Positions 7,803-15,691 of a DNA stretch of 50,757 nucleotides are shown one piece after another. The notes beneath the pieces are model-generated. The model had not been told where the DNA came from. It did not search any database and saw only the letters and a list, made by a program, of their open reading frames with translations. A program made the translations under genes and the position numbers. This DNA comes from Bacteroidetes bacterium RIFCSPLOWO2_12_FULL_35_15 (GTDB lineage Bacteria > Bacteroidota > Bacteroidia > 2-12-FULL-35-15). The stretch's first letter is position 1. The number at the start of each line of letters is the position of its first letter. Where the stretch lies: assembly GCA_001769385.1 (NCBI GenBank), contig MEPB01000109.1:1-50757 (forward strand), written 5' to 3'.

Positions 7803-9737
7803 ATGGAAAAAACGGAGCGACTTCAGCTTTTGAAAAAATTATTAAAAGTTGAACGTGACGAAGATTTTGAACAATATAAGCATCATTTTTCCCGTAACAA
7901 CATTAACCACCGAAGAGAAAATGGGGTTACCTGGTATCCTGTTGTAATTACAAATGTTGAGATAGGACTTGGGGAATACCTTTCCATCGATATCGAACGC
8001 ACGACCAATCACAATGAACCCCATCAGTTTTCAGGAGGAAAAACAGCTTCTCTGTTTTCGAATAATCACACAGATGCATCACCTGTTAATGGGACAATAA
8101 AAGTGCTGGGGCGGAATAAAATCCGCTTGTCACTTAACATAGATGAATTGCCCGATTGGTGTGATGATGGTAAACTTGGCATCAATTTACTTTTTGATGA
8201 AAGAAGTTATAAGGAAATGGATATTGCAATGGAAAAAGTAATTACTGCTTCTCATTCCCGCTTAGCTCATTTGAGGGATGTGATGTATGAATTAAAGATT
8301 CCTGTCTTTGATAAAACGGATGAATCGTTGCACATCACCGGATTAAACCAATCACAAAATAAAGCAGTACAAAAAATAATAGCGGCCAGAGACATTGCTA
8401 TCATTCATGGACCACCGGGAACAGGAAAAACGACAACACTTGTTCAGGCTATACGACTGACTTTGAAAACCGAAAAGCAAGTTTTGGTTTGTAGTTCGAG
8501 CAACACAGCCGTTGACCTGCTCACCGAAAAACTACATCGTACCGGAATAAATGTATTACGACTGGGTAATCCTGCTCGTATATCGGAAGATGTAATTTCA
8601 AATACGCTGGATGCAAAAGTTGCTGCACATGATTCATACAAGGACTTAAAAAGTTATCGTAAAACAGCCGAAGAATATTTTAGGATGGCAGGAAAGTACA
8701 AACGGACGTTTGGCAAAGAAGAACGTGAGCAACGGCAATTATTTTACCAGGAAGCACGAAAAATATTACAAGAAGCACGGGTTTTAGAAGACTATATCAT
8801 CAGTGAACAGTTTGATAAAGCTCAGGTAATTGCATGCACACCTGTTGTGTCAGCAGGTCGAATGATGCGCGACAAACAATTTACTACTGTATTTATTGAT
8901 GAAGCCGCACAAGCCTTGGAGCCGATGTGTTGGATCCCGATCTCCAGAAGCAACCGTGTAATTTTTGCAGGCGATCATTTTCAATTACCTCCAACAGTAA
9001 AATCAAAAAAAGCAGAAAATGAAGGATTGAAAGAAACGCTGTTTGAAAATTGTATGCACATTGAAAACATTTCCGTGATGCTGAATACCCAATATCGCAT
9101 GAACGAACACATCATGAATTTCTCCAATCAAAAATTTTATCAGAATAATTTAGTTGCCGACACCTCCGTAAAAGATACTGTTTTGAGTTTTGATCCGATT
9201 GAAACACTTTTAAATACTGCTTTTGATTTTATTGACACCGCCGGTTGCGGATATACTGAAATTGTAAACCCCGAAAGTTTAAGTATTGCCAATCCTGAAG
9301 AAGGGCAATTGCTCTTGAAGCACTTGAAATTAGTGTTGGAACAATACGAACAAAGTAATAAATCCGGAAAAAAAATAAGCATAGGAATCATTTCTCCTTA
9401 CAAAGAACAGGTTCAGTATTTAACAACACAAATTACTGCGGACGAAGAAATGAAAAATTATTTGTCGCAGATTGCAGTTAAAACCGTTGATGGATTTCAG
9501 GGGCAGGAACGCGATATAATTTACATCAGTTTAGTACGTAGCAATGATCTGCGGGAAATTGGTTTTTTAAATGACATCCGCAGAATGAATGTGGCACTTA
9601 CCCGTGCAAAGAAAAAATTAGTGGTGATTGGTGATAGCGCCACGCTTGGAAATCACCCCTTTTACAAATCATTTTTAGAATATGCCGATAGCGTTGGAGC
9701 ATACAAAACAGCTTGGGAGTTTATTGGGTACGAGTAA
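7803..9737 (+). CDS. superfamily 1 DNA/RNA helicase, UPF1/IGHMBP2-like
   Basis: This 644-residue SF1B helicase carries all core motifs in order: Walker A GPPGTGKTT at 203-211; Walker B/DEAA box at 366-369 (VFIDEAAQALEP); motif III GDHFQLPP; motif IV QYRMNEHIM; motif V DGFQGQERDIIYISLVRS; and motif VI RRMNVALTRAKKKLVVIGD. The N-terminal ~190 residues form the beta-barrel and stalk region of the SMUBP2 group. Bacteroidota commonly encode one such protein; its cellular job in bacteria is not established, with nucleic-acid remodelling during repair or RNA turnover as candidates. It starts 18 bp after the receiver gene and could share its transcript, but no functional link is evident. Confidence 0.93.
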   Translation: MEKTERLQLLKKLLKVERDEDFEQYKHHFSRNNINHRRENGVTWYPVVITNVEIGLGEYLSIDIERTTNHNEPHQFSGGKTASLFSNNHTDASPVNGTIKVLGRNKIRLSLNIDELPDWCDDGKLGINLLFDERSYKEMDIAMEKVITASHSRLAHLRDVMYELKIPVFDKTDESLHITGLNQSQNKAVQKIIAARDIAIIHGPPGTGKTTTLVQAIRLTLKTEKQVLVCSSSNTAVDLLTEKLHRTGINVLRLGNPARISEDVISNTLDAKVAAHDSYKDLKSYRKTAEEYFRMAGKYKRTFGKEEREQRQLFYQEARKILQEARVLEDYIISEQFDKAQVIACTPVVSAGRMMRDKQFTTVFIDEAAQALEPMCWIPISRSNRVIFAGDHFQLPPTVKSKKAENEGLKETLFENCMHIENISVMLNTQYRMNEHIMNFSNQKFYQNNLVADTSVKDTVLSFDPIETLLNTAFDFIDTAGCGYTEIVNPESLSIANPEEGQLLLKHLKLVLEQYEQSNKSGKKISIGIISPYKEQVQYLTTQITADEEMKNYLSQIAVKTVDGFQGQERDIIYISLVRSNDLREIGFLNDIRRMNVALTRAKKKLVVIGDSATLGNHPFYKSFLEYADSVGAYKTAWEFIGYE

Positions 9738-9820
9738 GAGGATTTGAAAATAGTTACATTTATACTCGAACAAAAGAGCGATTAACCAATATTGATTTTA
9801 GTTAAATAAAATTTTTACTG

Positions 9821-10648
9821 ATGTTTAAATTTTTTGAATTCATCACAGAGGGGATTGGTTGGTTAAAGATTGCATTGTCTCCAACCCTTATTGGAATCGG
9901 AATTGGTGCTATTGTGTATTATTTGAACCAAGACTTATTAGGATTTGTTATTGGTGGGCTCTTTGTTATCGTTGGATTTATTGGAGGAATAATTTGGGCA
10001 ACACGTATTTGGAAAACAAAAGGCACAGTCTGGTTTTTATCAAGAACCATGGCAACTCCTGAACTTGACAAAAATGATGGTACAATACCTGATATGTCAA
10101 ACTTGGACAATCCACTTTCACCAAACATTAAGGAAAAATATATTATTTTAATTGCTGGATTTAGTTTTATTATTATTTTAATCCTCGCATCTATATATCC
10201 AGTATTTCAAAAAAGCATAGGCGTTCCACCCCCTCAAAATCAAAAACAGAGTGTTGCTCCTGACACTTCAAAAGTTGATAGAATAATTAAATTTTCATTA
10301 TTCGTTAAACAGAGTATCCCGGAAGGTGATTCGACAGGTGGCATTATCAACATAACGGAAAACGGGAAACCGTATCTAACAATTAATTCTGAAGGAATAA
10401 AATATCCAGTTGCCTTAGACTTTAATGAAAACTATCTTATCGAATGCTCAAAAAAAGGCTATGTAACAAAAGTTGTTGCCTTCGACACGCATATACCCAA
10501 AGGAAGAGAAAATGAAGAATTTGCTAATTTTTTTGTAGAGGTGGCGTTATACAAAAGTGCAAATGGGAAAACAACAAATTCAACAAAACCTATTGGTGGT
10601 GTTAGATTTGATAGTTTATTGGATGATTTTGAAAAAATAAAAAATTAA
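9821..10648 (+). CDS. membrane protein of unknown function with a C-terminal beta-rich domain
   Basis: This is a 275-residue protein. Two adjacent hydrophobic helices (about 14-33 and 40-64) and a third (about 108-130) place it in the inner membrane. The remaining ~140 residues (from SKVDRIIKFSLFVKQ) form a soluble domain. The segment TENGKPYLTINSEGIKYPVALDFNENYLIECSKKGYVTKVVAFDT resembles beta-sandwich modules common in Bacteroidota envelope proteins, where a lipid-like or peptidoglycan-proximal role has been suggested but not shown. No catalytic motif is visible. It stands alone, 83 bp after the helicase, and is followed by a repeat element. I do not assign a function. Confidence 0.7.
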   Translation: MFKFFEFITEGIGWLKIALSPTLIGIGIGAIVYYLNQDLLGFVIGGLFVIVGFIGGIIWATRIWKTKGTVWFLSRTMATPELDKNDGTIPDMSNLDNPLSPNIKEKYIILIAGFSFIIILILASIYPVFQKSIGVPPPQNQKQSVAPDTSKVDRIIKFSLFVKQSIPEGDSTGGIINITENGKPYLTINSEGIKYPVALDFNENYLIECSKKGYVTKVVAFDTHIPKGRENEEFANFFVEVALYKSANGKTTNSTKPIGGVRFDSLLDDFEKIKN

Positions 10649-10670
10649 TCATTTTCCCCGTTCAGCCTAG

Positions 10671-10794
10671 CTCTCGCCCTCGTTTGTAACGAGGGCGTTT
10701 GAATAATGCGTTTATAACGCAACATCTGTTTTTTTTGTACGATGCATCACAGATACATTTCTTGTATGTCCGCGTTGTAAACGAGGACGAGGGT
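10671..10794. repeat. REP-like palindromic repeat cluster
   Basis: This is a chain of hairpins built on the same core. CGCCCTCGTT (10675-10684) pairs perfectly with AACGAGGGCG (10688-10697) around TGT. GCGTT (10708-10712) pairs with AACGC (10716-10720) around TAT. GTTGTAAACGAGGACGAGGG (about 10774-10793) is an imperfect inverse of CTCGCCCTCGTTTGTAAC at the left end (15 of 18). The outer near-inverted ends give a unit of about 125 bp. From memory, Bacteroidota carry REP sequences of this kind, thought to be mobilised by IS200-like RAYT transposases; none is in this window. Confidence 0.7.
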
Positions 10795-10803
10795 CTAAAA
10801 AAA

Positions 10804-11058
10804 CTACTTGTAAATAATCTTAAAAATTAAAATAGTTACTGCAAAAACAAGCGTTATTGCGTTCCCAATGATGAGTGGAGCTTCTCCTAAAAATATTCCG
10901 TAAAAGAGCCAACATACGATCCCAAATGTAAAAAGGATATACATCCCTAAAGAAATGCTTTTCGTATTACGTGTTTTTAAAATTTGAACAACTTGCGGCA
11001 CAAATGAAATTGTGGTACAGGTGGCTGCTACCAGGCCCAATAATGCAATTAAATTCAT
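10804..11058 (-). CDS. SemiSWEET-type sugar transporter (PQ-loop protein)
   Basis: This 84-residue protein has three membrane helices (about 3-20, 37-56 and 61-82), the size and topology of bacterial SemiSWEETs, which dimerise to form a facilitative sugar channel. The signature PQ motif is at FVPQVVQILKTRNTKSIS in and after helix 1, followed by the typical Ser-rich turn and the GNAI motif at the start of helix 3. Known family members carry sucrose or glucose down a gradient. The gene is monocistronic: a TAnnTTTG-type promoter lies just upstream and a REP-like cluster is directly downstream. Confidence 0.92.
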   Translation of the reverse strand: MNLIALLGLVAATCTTISFVPQVVQILKTRNTKSISLGMYILFTFGIVCWLFYGIFLGEAPLIIGNAITLVFAVTILIFKIIYK

Positions 11059-11074
11059 GTGATTTGTTTGATGG

Positions 11075-11082
11075 CAAAGCTA
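11075..11082 (-). promoter_or_regulatory. TAnnTTTG-type -7 element for the SemiSWEET gene
   Basis: On the minus strand the sequence reads TAGCTTTG, a full match to the Bacteroidota -7 consensus TAnnTTTG, ending 16 bp before the ATG at 11058. I see no TTTG at the usual -33 spacing, so the call is tentative. Confidence 0.45.
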
Positions 11083-11165
11083 ATCAAAATTAATTTTACC
11101 ACTTATCACAAAATTCCGGTGGTTTCGTTTTCATTTCATTAAATTTGCCAATTCAAATGCTTTAA

Positions 11166-11183
11166 AATCGGATTTCACCGATT
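11166..11183. promoter_or_regulatory. candidate operator hairpin upstream of the tolC-like gene
   Basis: AATCGG (11166-11171) and CCGATT (11178-11183) are a perfect 6-bp inverted repeat with a 6-bp spacer. They sit immediately upstream of the -7 element at 11191, where a repressor dimer would block RNA polymerase. No regulator gene is adjacent, so this is positional inference. Confidence 0.35.
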
Positions 11184-11190
11184 CTATTTA

Positions 11191-11198
11191 TAAATTTG
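11191..11198 (+). promoter_or_regulatory. TAnnTTTG -7 element directly before the tolC-like start codon
   Basis: TAAATTTG is a full match to the -7 consensus and ends 5 bp before the ATG at 11204. Transcription would start at or next to the start codon, giving a leaderless or near-leaderless mRNA. A second TAAATTTG lies at 11140-11147 and could serve a longer transcript. Confidence 0.5.
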
Positions 11199-11203
11199 CA
11201 TCT

Positions 11204-12646
11204 ATGAAAAATGTTAATCTAATTGTTGTTTTATTTTTAGTGTGTTCATTATCAATAAAAGCGCAAGATGCCACAAAAACATCACAACCCTGGACATTGG
11301 AAACCTGCATTGATTATGCTTTAAAAAATAACATTCAAATAAAACAGTCGGAATTAAATACCGAACTTTCCGAAATAAACTTAACACAAAGTAAAGCAAA
11401 TTTACTTCCTTCGCTTAATGGCAATGCTTCTCATACTTATAATTATGGTCGTACTATTGACCGGTTTACCAATCAATTTGCAACCCAGCAAGTGCTTTCA
11501 CAAAACCTTTCGTTGAGTAGCGATGTAACATTATTTGGAGGGTTACAAACAATAAATTCAATTAAAGAAAATAAGTTTACTTATTTAGCAAGCAAATATG
11601 ATGTGGAAAAAATGAAGAATGATATTTCATTAAATATCGCATCAGCATACCTGCAAATATTATATGCAATGGAAGCGGCTGAAAATGCTCGCAATCAAAT
11701 GGGAATAACAAATGCACAAGTAGAACGCACAAAAAAACTGGTTGATGCCGGTGCTGCTGCTAAAGGAACATTATTAGATATCCAGGCACAATTAGCCTCC
11801 GAAGAATTGAATGTAACCAATACACAAAATCAGTTAGATCTTTCCTATCTTGCTTTGGCTCAATATTTAAATTTACCATCCGCAACCGATTTTACAATCG
11901 TTAAACCTGATTTATCAGTCGGCAATGAAACTTTATTAACAGCAACTGCAAGCCAAATTTATAATTCAGCGGTAAGCAATTTACCCGAAATTAAAAGTGC
12001 CGATTTAAAAGTAAAAAGTGCCGAGAAAGCAGTAGATGTTGCTTTGGGAGGATTAAGTCCCAGGTTAGTTTTCAGTGCTTCCTATGGAACCGGATATTCA
12101 AGTGCAAGTCAACAAATGACTTCAGATCCTGTTTTTCAGAATTATCAACCAAATGGAAGTTTTACTTCTGCCGGTGATACTGTGTTATCACCATCTTTTT
12201 CCAGTCCGGCATTTGAAAAAATCCCCTTCTCAAAACAATACAATGACAACATAAACAAATCATTCGGTTTTTATTTAACTATCCCTATTTTCAATAGATT
12301 TCAGACTAAATCAACAATTGACAGGGCTCGGATTCAAAAAACAAATGCTGACCTGAACGTTGAATCCACAAAACTACAGATCGAAAAAAATATTCAACAA
12401 GCTTATGCTGATGCCAATGCCGGATTAAAAAAATATAACGCCACATTAAAAGCCGTTGATGCCATGCAGGAATCCTTTAAATATACCGAACAAAAATTTA
12501 ATGTCGGAATGGTAAATACGACAGATTATAATACTGCAAAAAACAATTTAATTAAAGTTCAAAGCGATCTGTTACAATCAAAATACGAATATGTTTTTAA
12601 AACAAAGGTGTTGGACTTTTATCAAGGTAAACCATTAAAATTCTAA
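11204..12646 (+). CDS. TolC-family outer-membrane efflux channel
   Basis: This 480-residue precursor has a signal peptide (MKNVNLIVVLFLVCSLSIKA, cleavage near 20). Two internally repeated OEP domains follow. Each begins with a long helical segment rich in Asn, Gln and Ala: WTLETCIDYALKNNIQIKQSELN at the N-terminus, and LPEIKSADLKVKSAEKAVDVA at the start of the second half. A short loop-rich strand region with GFYLTIPIFNRF matches the second beta-barrel strands. TolC trimers form the exit duct for tripartite pumps. The gene is 21 bp upstream of an adaptor gene and they share a transcript. No inner-membrane pump gene is adjacent, so the channel may serve the MacB-type complex at 798-5685 or a pump outside the window. 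Confidence 0.92.
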   Translation: MKNVNLIVVLFLVCSLSIKAQDATKTSQPWTLETCIDYALKNNIQIKQSELNTELSEINLTQSKANLLPSLNGNASHTYNYGRTIDRFTNQFATQQVLSQNLSLSSDVTLFGGLQTINSIKENKFTYLASKYDVEKMKNDISLNIASAYLQILYAMEAAENARNQMGITNAQVERTKKLVDAGAAAKGTLLDIQAQLASEELNVTNTQNQLDLSYLALAQYLNLPSATDFTIVKPDLSVGNETLLTATASQIYNSAVSNLPEIKSADLKVKSAEKAVDVALGGLSPRLVFSASYGTGYSSASQQMTSDPVFQNYQPNGSFTSAGDTVLSPSFSSPAFEKIPFSKQYNDNINKSFGFYLTIPIFNRFQTKSTIDRARIQKTNADLNVESTKLQIEKNIQQAYADANAGLKKYNATLKAVDAMQESFKYTEQKFNVGMVNTTDYNTAKNNLIKVQSDLLQSKYEYVFKTKVLDFYQGKPLKF

Positions 12647-12667
12647 AATAATTAATCATTCATTTTT

Positions 12668-14038
12668 ATGAAAAAAATTTATTGGATACTGATAGTAGGA
12701 GTGCTGATTTTAATAACAGTTATCCTGTTCAAAAATTTTTCAGGAAGCAAGGCAATACCTGTTACAACAGAGAAAGCGGAGAAAAGAAGTATTGTTGAAA
12801 CCGTATCGGCAAACGGAAAAATTCAACCCGAAGTGGAAGTAAAAATAAGTTCGGATGTATCGGGCGAAATTGTTGAATTAATGGTAAAAGAAGGCGATCA
12901 GGTAAAAAAAGGTGACCTGCTTTGTAAAATAAGTCCGCTAATCTACGAATCCAATTCAAGCAGAATGGTGGCCACATTAAATGGTGCAAAAGCAAACTTA
13001 TCCAACTCTAAAGCACGCCTTGAACAAGTAAAAGCTTCGTTTATAAATATTGAATCTTCTTATCTGCGAAGCAAAAAACTATTTGATCAGGGCGCTATTT
13101 CTCAATCTGATTTTGATGCTTCTAAAGCCGGTTTTGAAGGAGCAAAAGCAGATGTAAAAGGTGCTGAAGAAAATGTGAATGCATCAGATTACAATGTAAA
13201 AAGTACCGAAGCATCCTTAAAAGAAGCAAATGATAATCTTGCAAAAACAAATATCTTTTCGCCTGTTAACGGAACTGTTTCAAAATTAAATAAAGAAAAG
13301 GGCGAACGCGTAGTTGGAACAGCACAGTTTGAAGGAACAGAGATTATGCGTCTTGCAAATCTTAATGAAATGGAAGTAAGTGTTGATGTGAATGAAAATG
13401 ATATTGTTCGTGTACATAATAATGATACTACTTTAATTGAAGTGGATGCTTATATGGACAGAAAATTCAAAGGCATTGTTACCGAGATAGCAAACTCCGC
13501 AAATACAACCGGAGTTACAGCTGAGCAGGTAACAAATTTTACAGTGAAGATCCGGATTTTGCAAGAATCATATTCGGATTTATTTAACTCAACAAAAACC
13601 AATGCTCCTTTTCGTCCCGGCATGAGTGCAACCGTTGATATTCAAACTAAAAAAGCAGGTAATGTCATTACAGTTCCTATACAAGCTGTTACCACCAGGA
13701 CCGACAGCAGTAAATACCATCCGAAAGATATCAAAAAACAAGAAGAAGGGCCTGATGGAATTATCGTAAAAAATGCAAATGACAAAAGTGATAAAAATGA
13801 TGCAACCGAAGCTTTGAAAGCCGAAGAATGTGTTTTTGCTTTAGTAGATGGAAAAGCTAAAATGATAAAGGTTAAAATTGGCATTCAGGACAATAATTAT
13901 ATTGAAATAAAAGAAGGCATAAAAGAGGGTGACGAAATTATTTCAGGACCCTACAGTGCGGTATCAAAACTTTTGAAAGAAGGTTCGGAAGTTAAAAAAG
14001 TTGAGAAAACAGACTTATTTAATGTTCCGAAAAAATAG
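12668..14038 (+). CDS. periplasmic adaptor (HlyD/MacA-like) paired with the TolC channel
   Basis: This 456-residue adaptor has one N-terminal membrane helix (about 4-22) and a lipoyl half-motif (VSANGKIQPEVEVKISSDVSGEIVEL, near 49-75). A long alpha-hairpin (about 100-195) contains repeated NLSNSKARLEQVKASF-like heptads. The second lipoyl half (IFSPVNGTVSKLNKEKGERV) and the barrel/membrane-proximal domains complete the fold. A charged Lys/Asp/Glu insert near residues 350-375 (HPKDIKKQEEGPDG...KNANDKSDKNDA) interrupts the last domain. It starts 21 bp after the TolC gene. It is only distantly like the adaptor at 4576, so the two probably serve different pumps. tsaB follows after 44 bp. Confidence 0.9.
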   Translation: MKKIYWILIVGVLILITVILFKNFSGSKAIPVTTEKAEKRSIVETVSANGKIQPEVEVKISSDVSGEIVELMVKEGDQVKKGDLLCKISPLIYESNSSRMVATLNGAKANLSNSKARLEQVKASFINIESSYLRSKKLFDQGAISQSDFDASKAGFEGAKADVKGAEENVNASDYNVKSTEASLKEANDNLAKTNIFSPVNGTVSKLNKEKGERVVGTAQFEGTEIMRLANLNEMEVSVDVNENDIVRVHNNDTTLIEVDAYMDRKFKGIVTEIANSANTTGVTAEQVTNFTVKIRILQESYSDLFNSTKTNAPFRPGMSATVDIQTKKAGNVITVPIQAVTTRTDSSKYHPKDIKKQEEGPDGIIVKNANDKSDKNDATEALKAEECVFALVDGKAKMIKVKIGIQDNNYIEIKEGIKEGDEIISGPYSAVSKLLKEGSEVKKVEKTDLFNVPKK

Positions 14039-14082
14039 TTTGAAAATTTACTGATGCTATATTCATTTTCAAATTAAAATTA

Positions 14083-14808
14083 ATGGCGCTCATTTTAAAT
14101 CTCGAAACCGCAACTACCGTTTGCAGTGTATCACTAGGAAAAGATGGGGAATTACTCGCTTTAAAAGAGCAAAATGGCGATTATTCACATGCCGAAAATC
14201 TCACACTTTTTATTGAAGATGTTTTAAAAAAAGCAAATGTGAAAATTTCGGAATTAGATGCTATCGCAGTTAGCAAGGGTCCCGGCTCCTACACGGGATT
14301 GCGAATTGGGGTGAGCACGGCAAAAGGATTATGTTATTCACTGGATAAACCTTTGATTGCAATTGATACGCTGAAACATATTGCATTAGCAGCTTCTCAA
14401 AATTTCAAATCTCAAATTTCAAATCCAAAATCTCTTTTTTGTCCTATGCTGGATGCAAGAAGAATGGAAGTGTATTGCGCGCTATTTGATTCTTCCCTTA
14501 ATTATGTCAGAGAAACAGCTGCTGAAATTATTGACCAATCTTCTTTCAAATTACTTTTCTCTCCTTCTGAAAAAGCTAAAGAGGAGTATCCTGTTTATTT
14601 TTTTGGTGATGGGGCATCAAAATGCAAAGCTGTTTTATCACAAAATGCAAATGCTTTTTTTATTGATGATATTTTCCCTTCAGCAAAAAACATGGTCTCC
14701 CTTTCTGAAAAGGCCTTTATCAACAAGCAATTTGAAGATGTTGCCTATTTCGAACCTTTTTATTTGAAAGATTTCGTTGCCGGAAAGAAAAAGGAAAAAT
14801 CTTCGTAA
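14083..14808 (+). CDS. tsaB: TsaB, tRNA N6-threonylcarbamoyladenosine biosynthesis partner
   Basis: This 241-residue ASKHA-fold protein acts with TsaD and TsaE to place threonylcarbamoyl on A37 of ANN-decoding tRNAs. The N-terminus ILNLETATTVCSVSLGKDGELLAL and the motif VSKGPGSYTGLRIGVSTAKGLCYSLDKPLIAIDTL are diagnostic. TsaB lacks the metal site of TsaD, as here. About residues 106-116 (NFKSQISNPKS) are encoded by a short repeated AT-rich DNA stretch (see findings) and look like a loop insertion. The gene follows the TolC/adaptor pair by 44 bp; the link is probably only positional. Confidence 0.93.
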   Translation: MALILNLETATTVCSVSLGKDGELLALKEQNGDYSHAENLTLFIEDVLKKANVKISELDAIAVSKGPGSYTGLRIGVSTAKGLCYSLDKPLIAIDTLKHIALAASQNFKSQISNPKSLFCPMLDARRMEVYCALFDSSLNYVRETAAEIIDQSSFKLLFSPSEKAKEEYPVYFFGDGASKCKAVLSQNANAFFIDDIFPSAKNMVSLSEKAFINKQFEDVAYFEPFYLKDFVAGKKKEKSS

Positions 14809-15050
14809 AACAAACATCCTTTTAAAGAGCTCTTTTTGAATAATTATCACCGACAATCTGCTTTTTTCACTTAAAATCACGTCAATGAGCAATATCAAGT
14901 AATCAAATGCAATATTATTATTCACAATTTTATTCCCTAAAACACAATTAAATAGGGAGGATAAACGTTTTTACAACAATTATTACTTTAATTTTTTATG
15001 AAAAATAATTATTAAAATAATTACGCATCGGATTTTTTGAAACTAAATAT

Positions 15051-15058
15051 TATATTTG
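15051..15058 (+). promoter_or_regulatory. TAnnTTTG -7 element for the small basic protein gene
   Basis: TATATTTG matches the Bacteroidota -7 consensus and lies 43 bp before the ATG at 15102. The rest of the 290-bp interval after tsaB is very AT-rich and I see no other gene in it. Confidence 0.45.
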
Positions 15059-15101
15059 TATCCCTAAGTAATTCTAACAAAATTTAAACTTAATTGAATT
15101 G

Positions 15102-15401
15102 ATGAAAAAGATTTTAATGTTTGCCATTTTTTTTATTGGAATTTCTACATTCTCGTTTTCTCAAGCTACCGGAAAAGGCAGCGAAAAATCAGGTGGTTTT
15201 TTATCCCGTATTTTTCACAAAGAGAATAAGCCGCGCAGACAAATGTCGCATTTTGATAAGAAGAAAAAAGATCCTAACATTAAAAACAATGGAACTTCTT
15301 ATAAGAAAAACCGCAAAGACAAATATGTTGTGGATGGTGACGGATTTGGAACCGCTACACAGGGTAAAAAAAGAAAAGGAAAGAAAGCCGGAACTCATTA
15401 A
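15102..15401 (+). CDS. small, very basic exported protein of unknown function
   Basis: This is a 99-residue precursor. Residues 1-20 are a clear signal peptide (MKKILMFAIFFIGISTFSFS), followed by QATGKGSEKSGGFLSRIF. The mature part is dominated by Lys, Arg, Gly and Asn (KKKKDPNIKNN, KKNRKDKYVV, GKKRKGKKAGTH), predicted disordered with a high positive charge. The start is the ATG at 15102; a TTG three bases earlier is unlikely. It has its own promoter-like element and stands alone. Such proteins occur near PhoH in other Bacteroidota as far as I recall, but no function is known. Binding to LPS, peptidoglycan or nucleic acid is conceivable from the charge only. The 290 bp that follow, before phoH, hold no other gene that I can see. 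Confidence 0.75.
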   Translation: MKKILMFAIFFIGISTFSFSQATGKGSEKSGGFLSRIFHKENKPRRQMSHFDKKKKDPNIKNNGTSYKKNRKDKYVVDGDGFGTATQGKKRKGKKAGTH

Positions 15402-15691
15402 TTTTTCTTTATTACTAATTTAATTTCTTAAGGCTGATACTTTTTGTTATTCCTTATTCGAAAATTTCAAATCCGAAAAAAAACTCAATTCATTTTATTA
15501 GCTTTTATACTAAATTTCAAACTAACCTTTGTTTAATTTTCTCATCCGCAAAGCTATTATTACACTATGCTTTCCCCATTTTTTATAATTGGTTTTAACA
15601 TTGTTTTGTTAATTACTTTATGCTACCAATTTAAAATTTGCGTTAATGTTTGTATAGTTTTATCAAAAACAATTTAAATACTACTCGGTAT

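Noticed and set aside
7803-9737. SF1 helicase plus neighbours as an anti-phage island
   Set aside because: The helicase is of the housekeeping IGHMBP2-like type and no nuclease, methylase or other defence gene is next to it.
15402-15691. Possible small gene or RNA between the basic protein and phoH
   Set aside because: The stretch is AT-rich with no convincing frame, hairpin or conserved motif.
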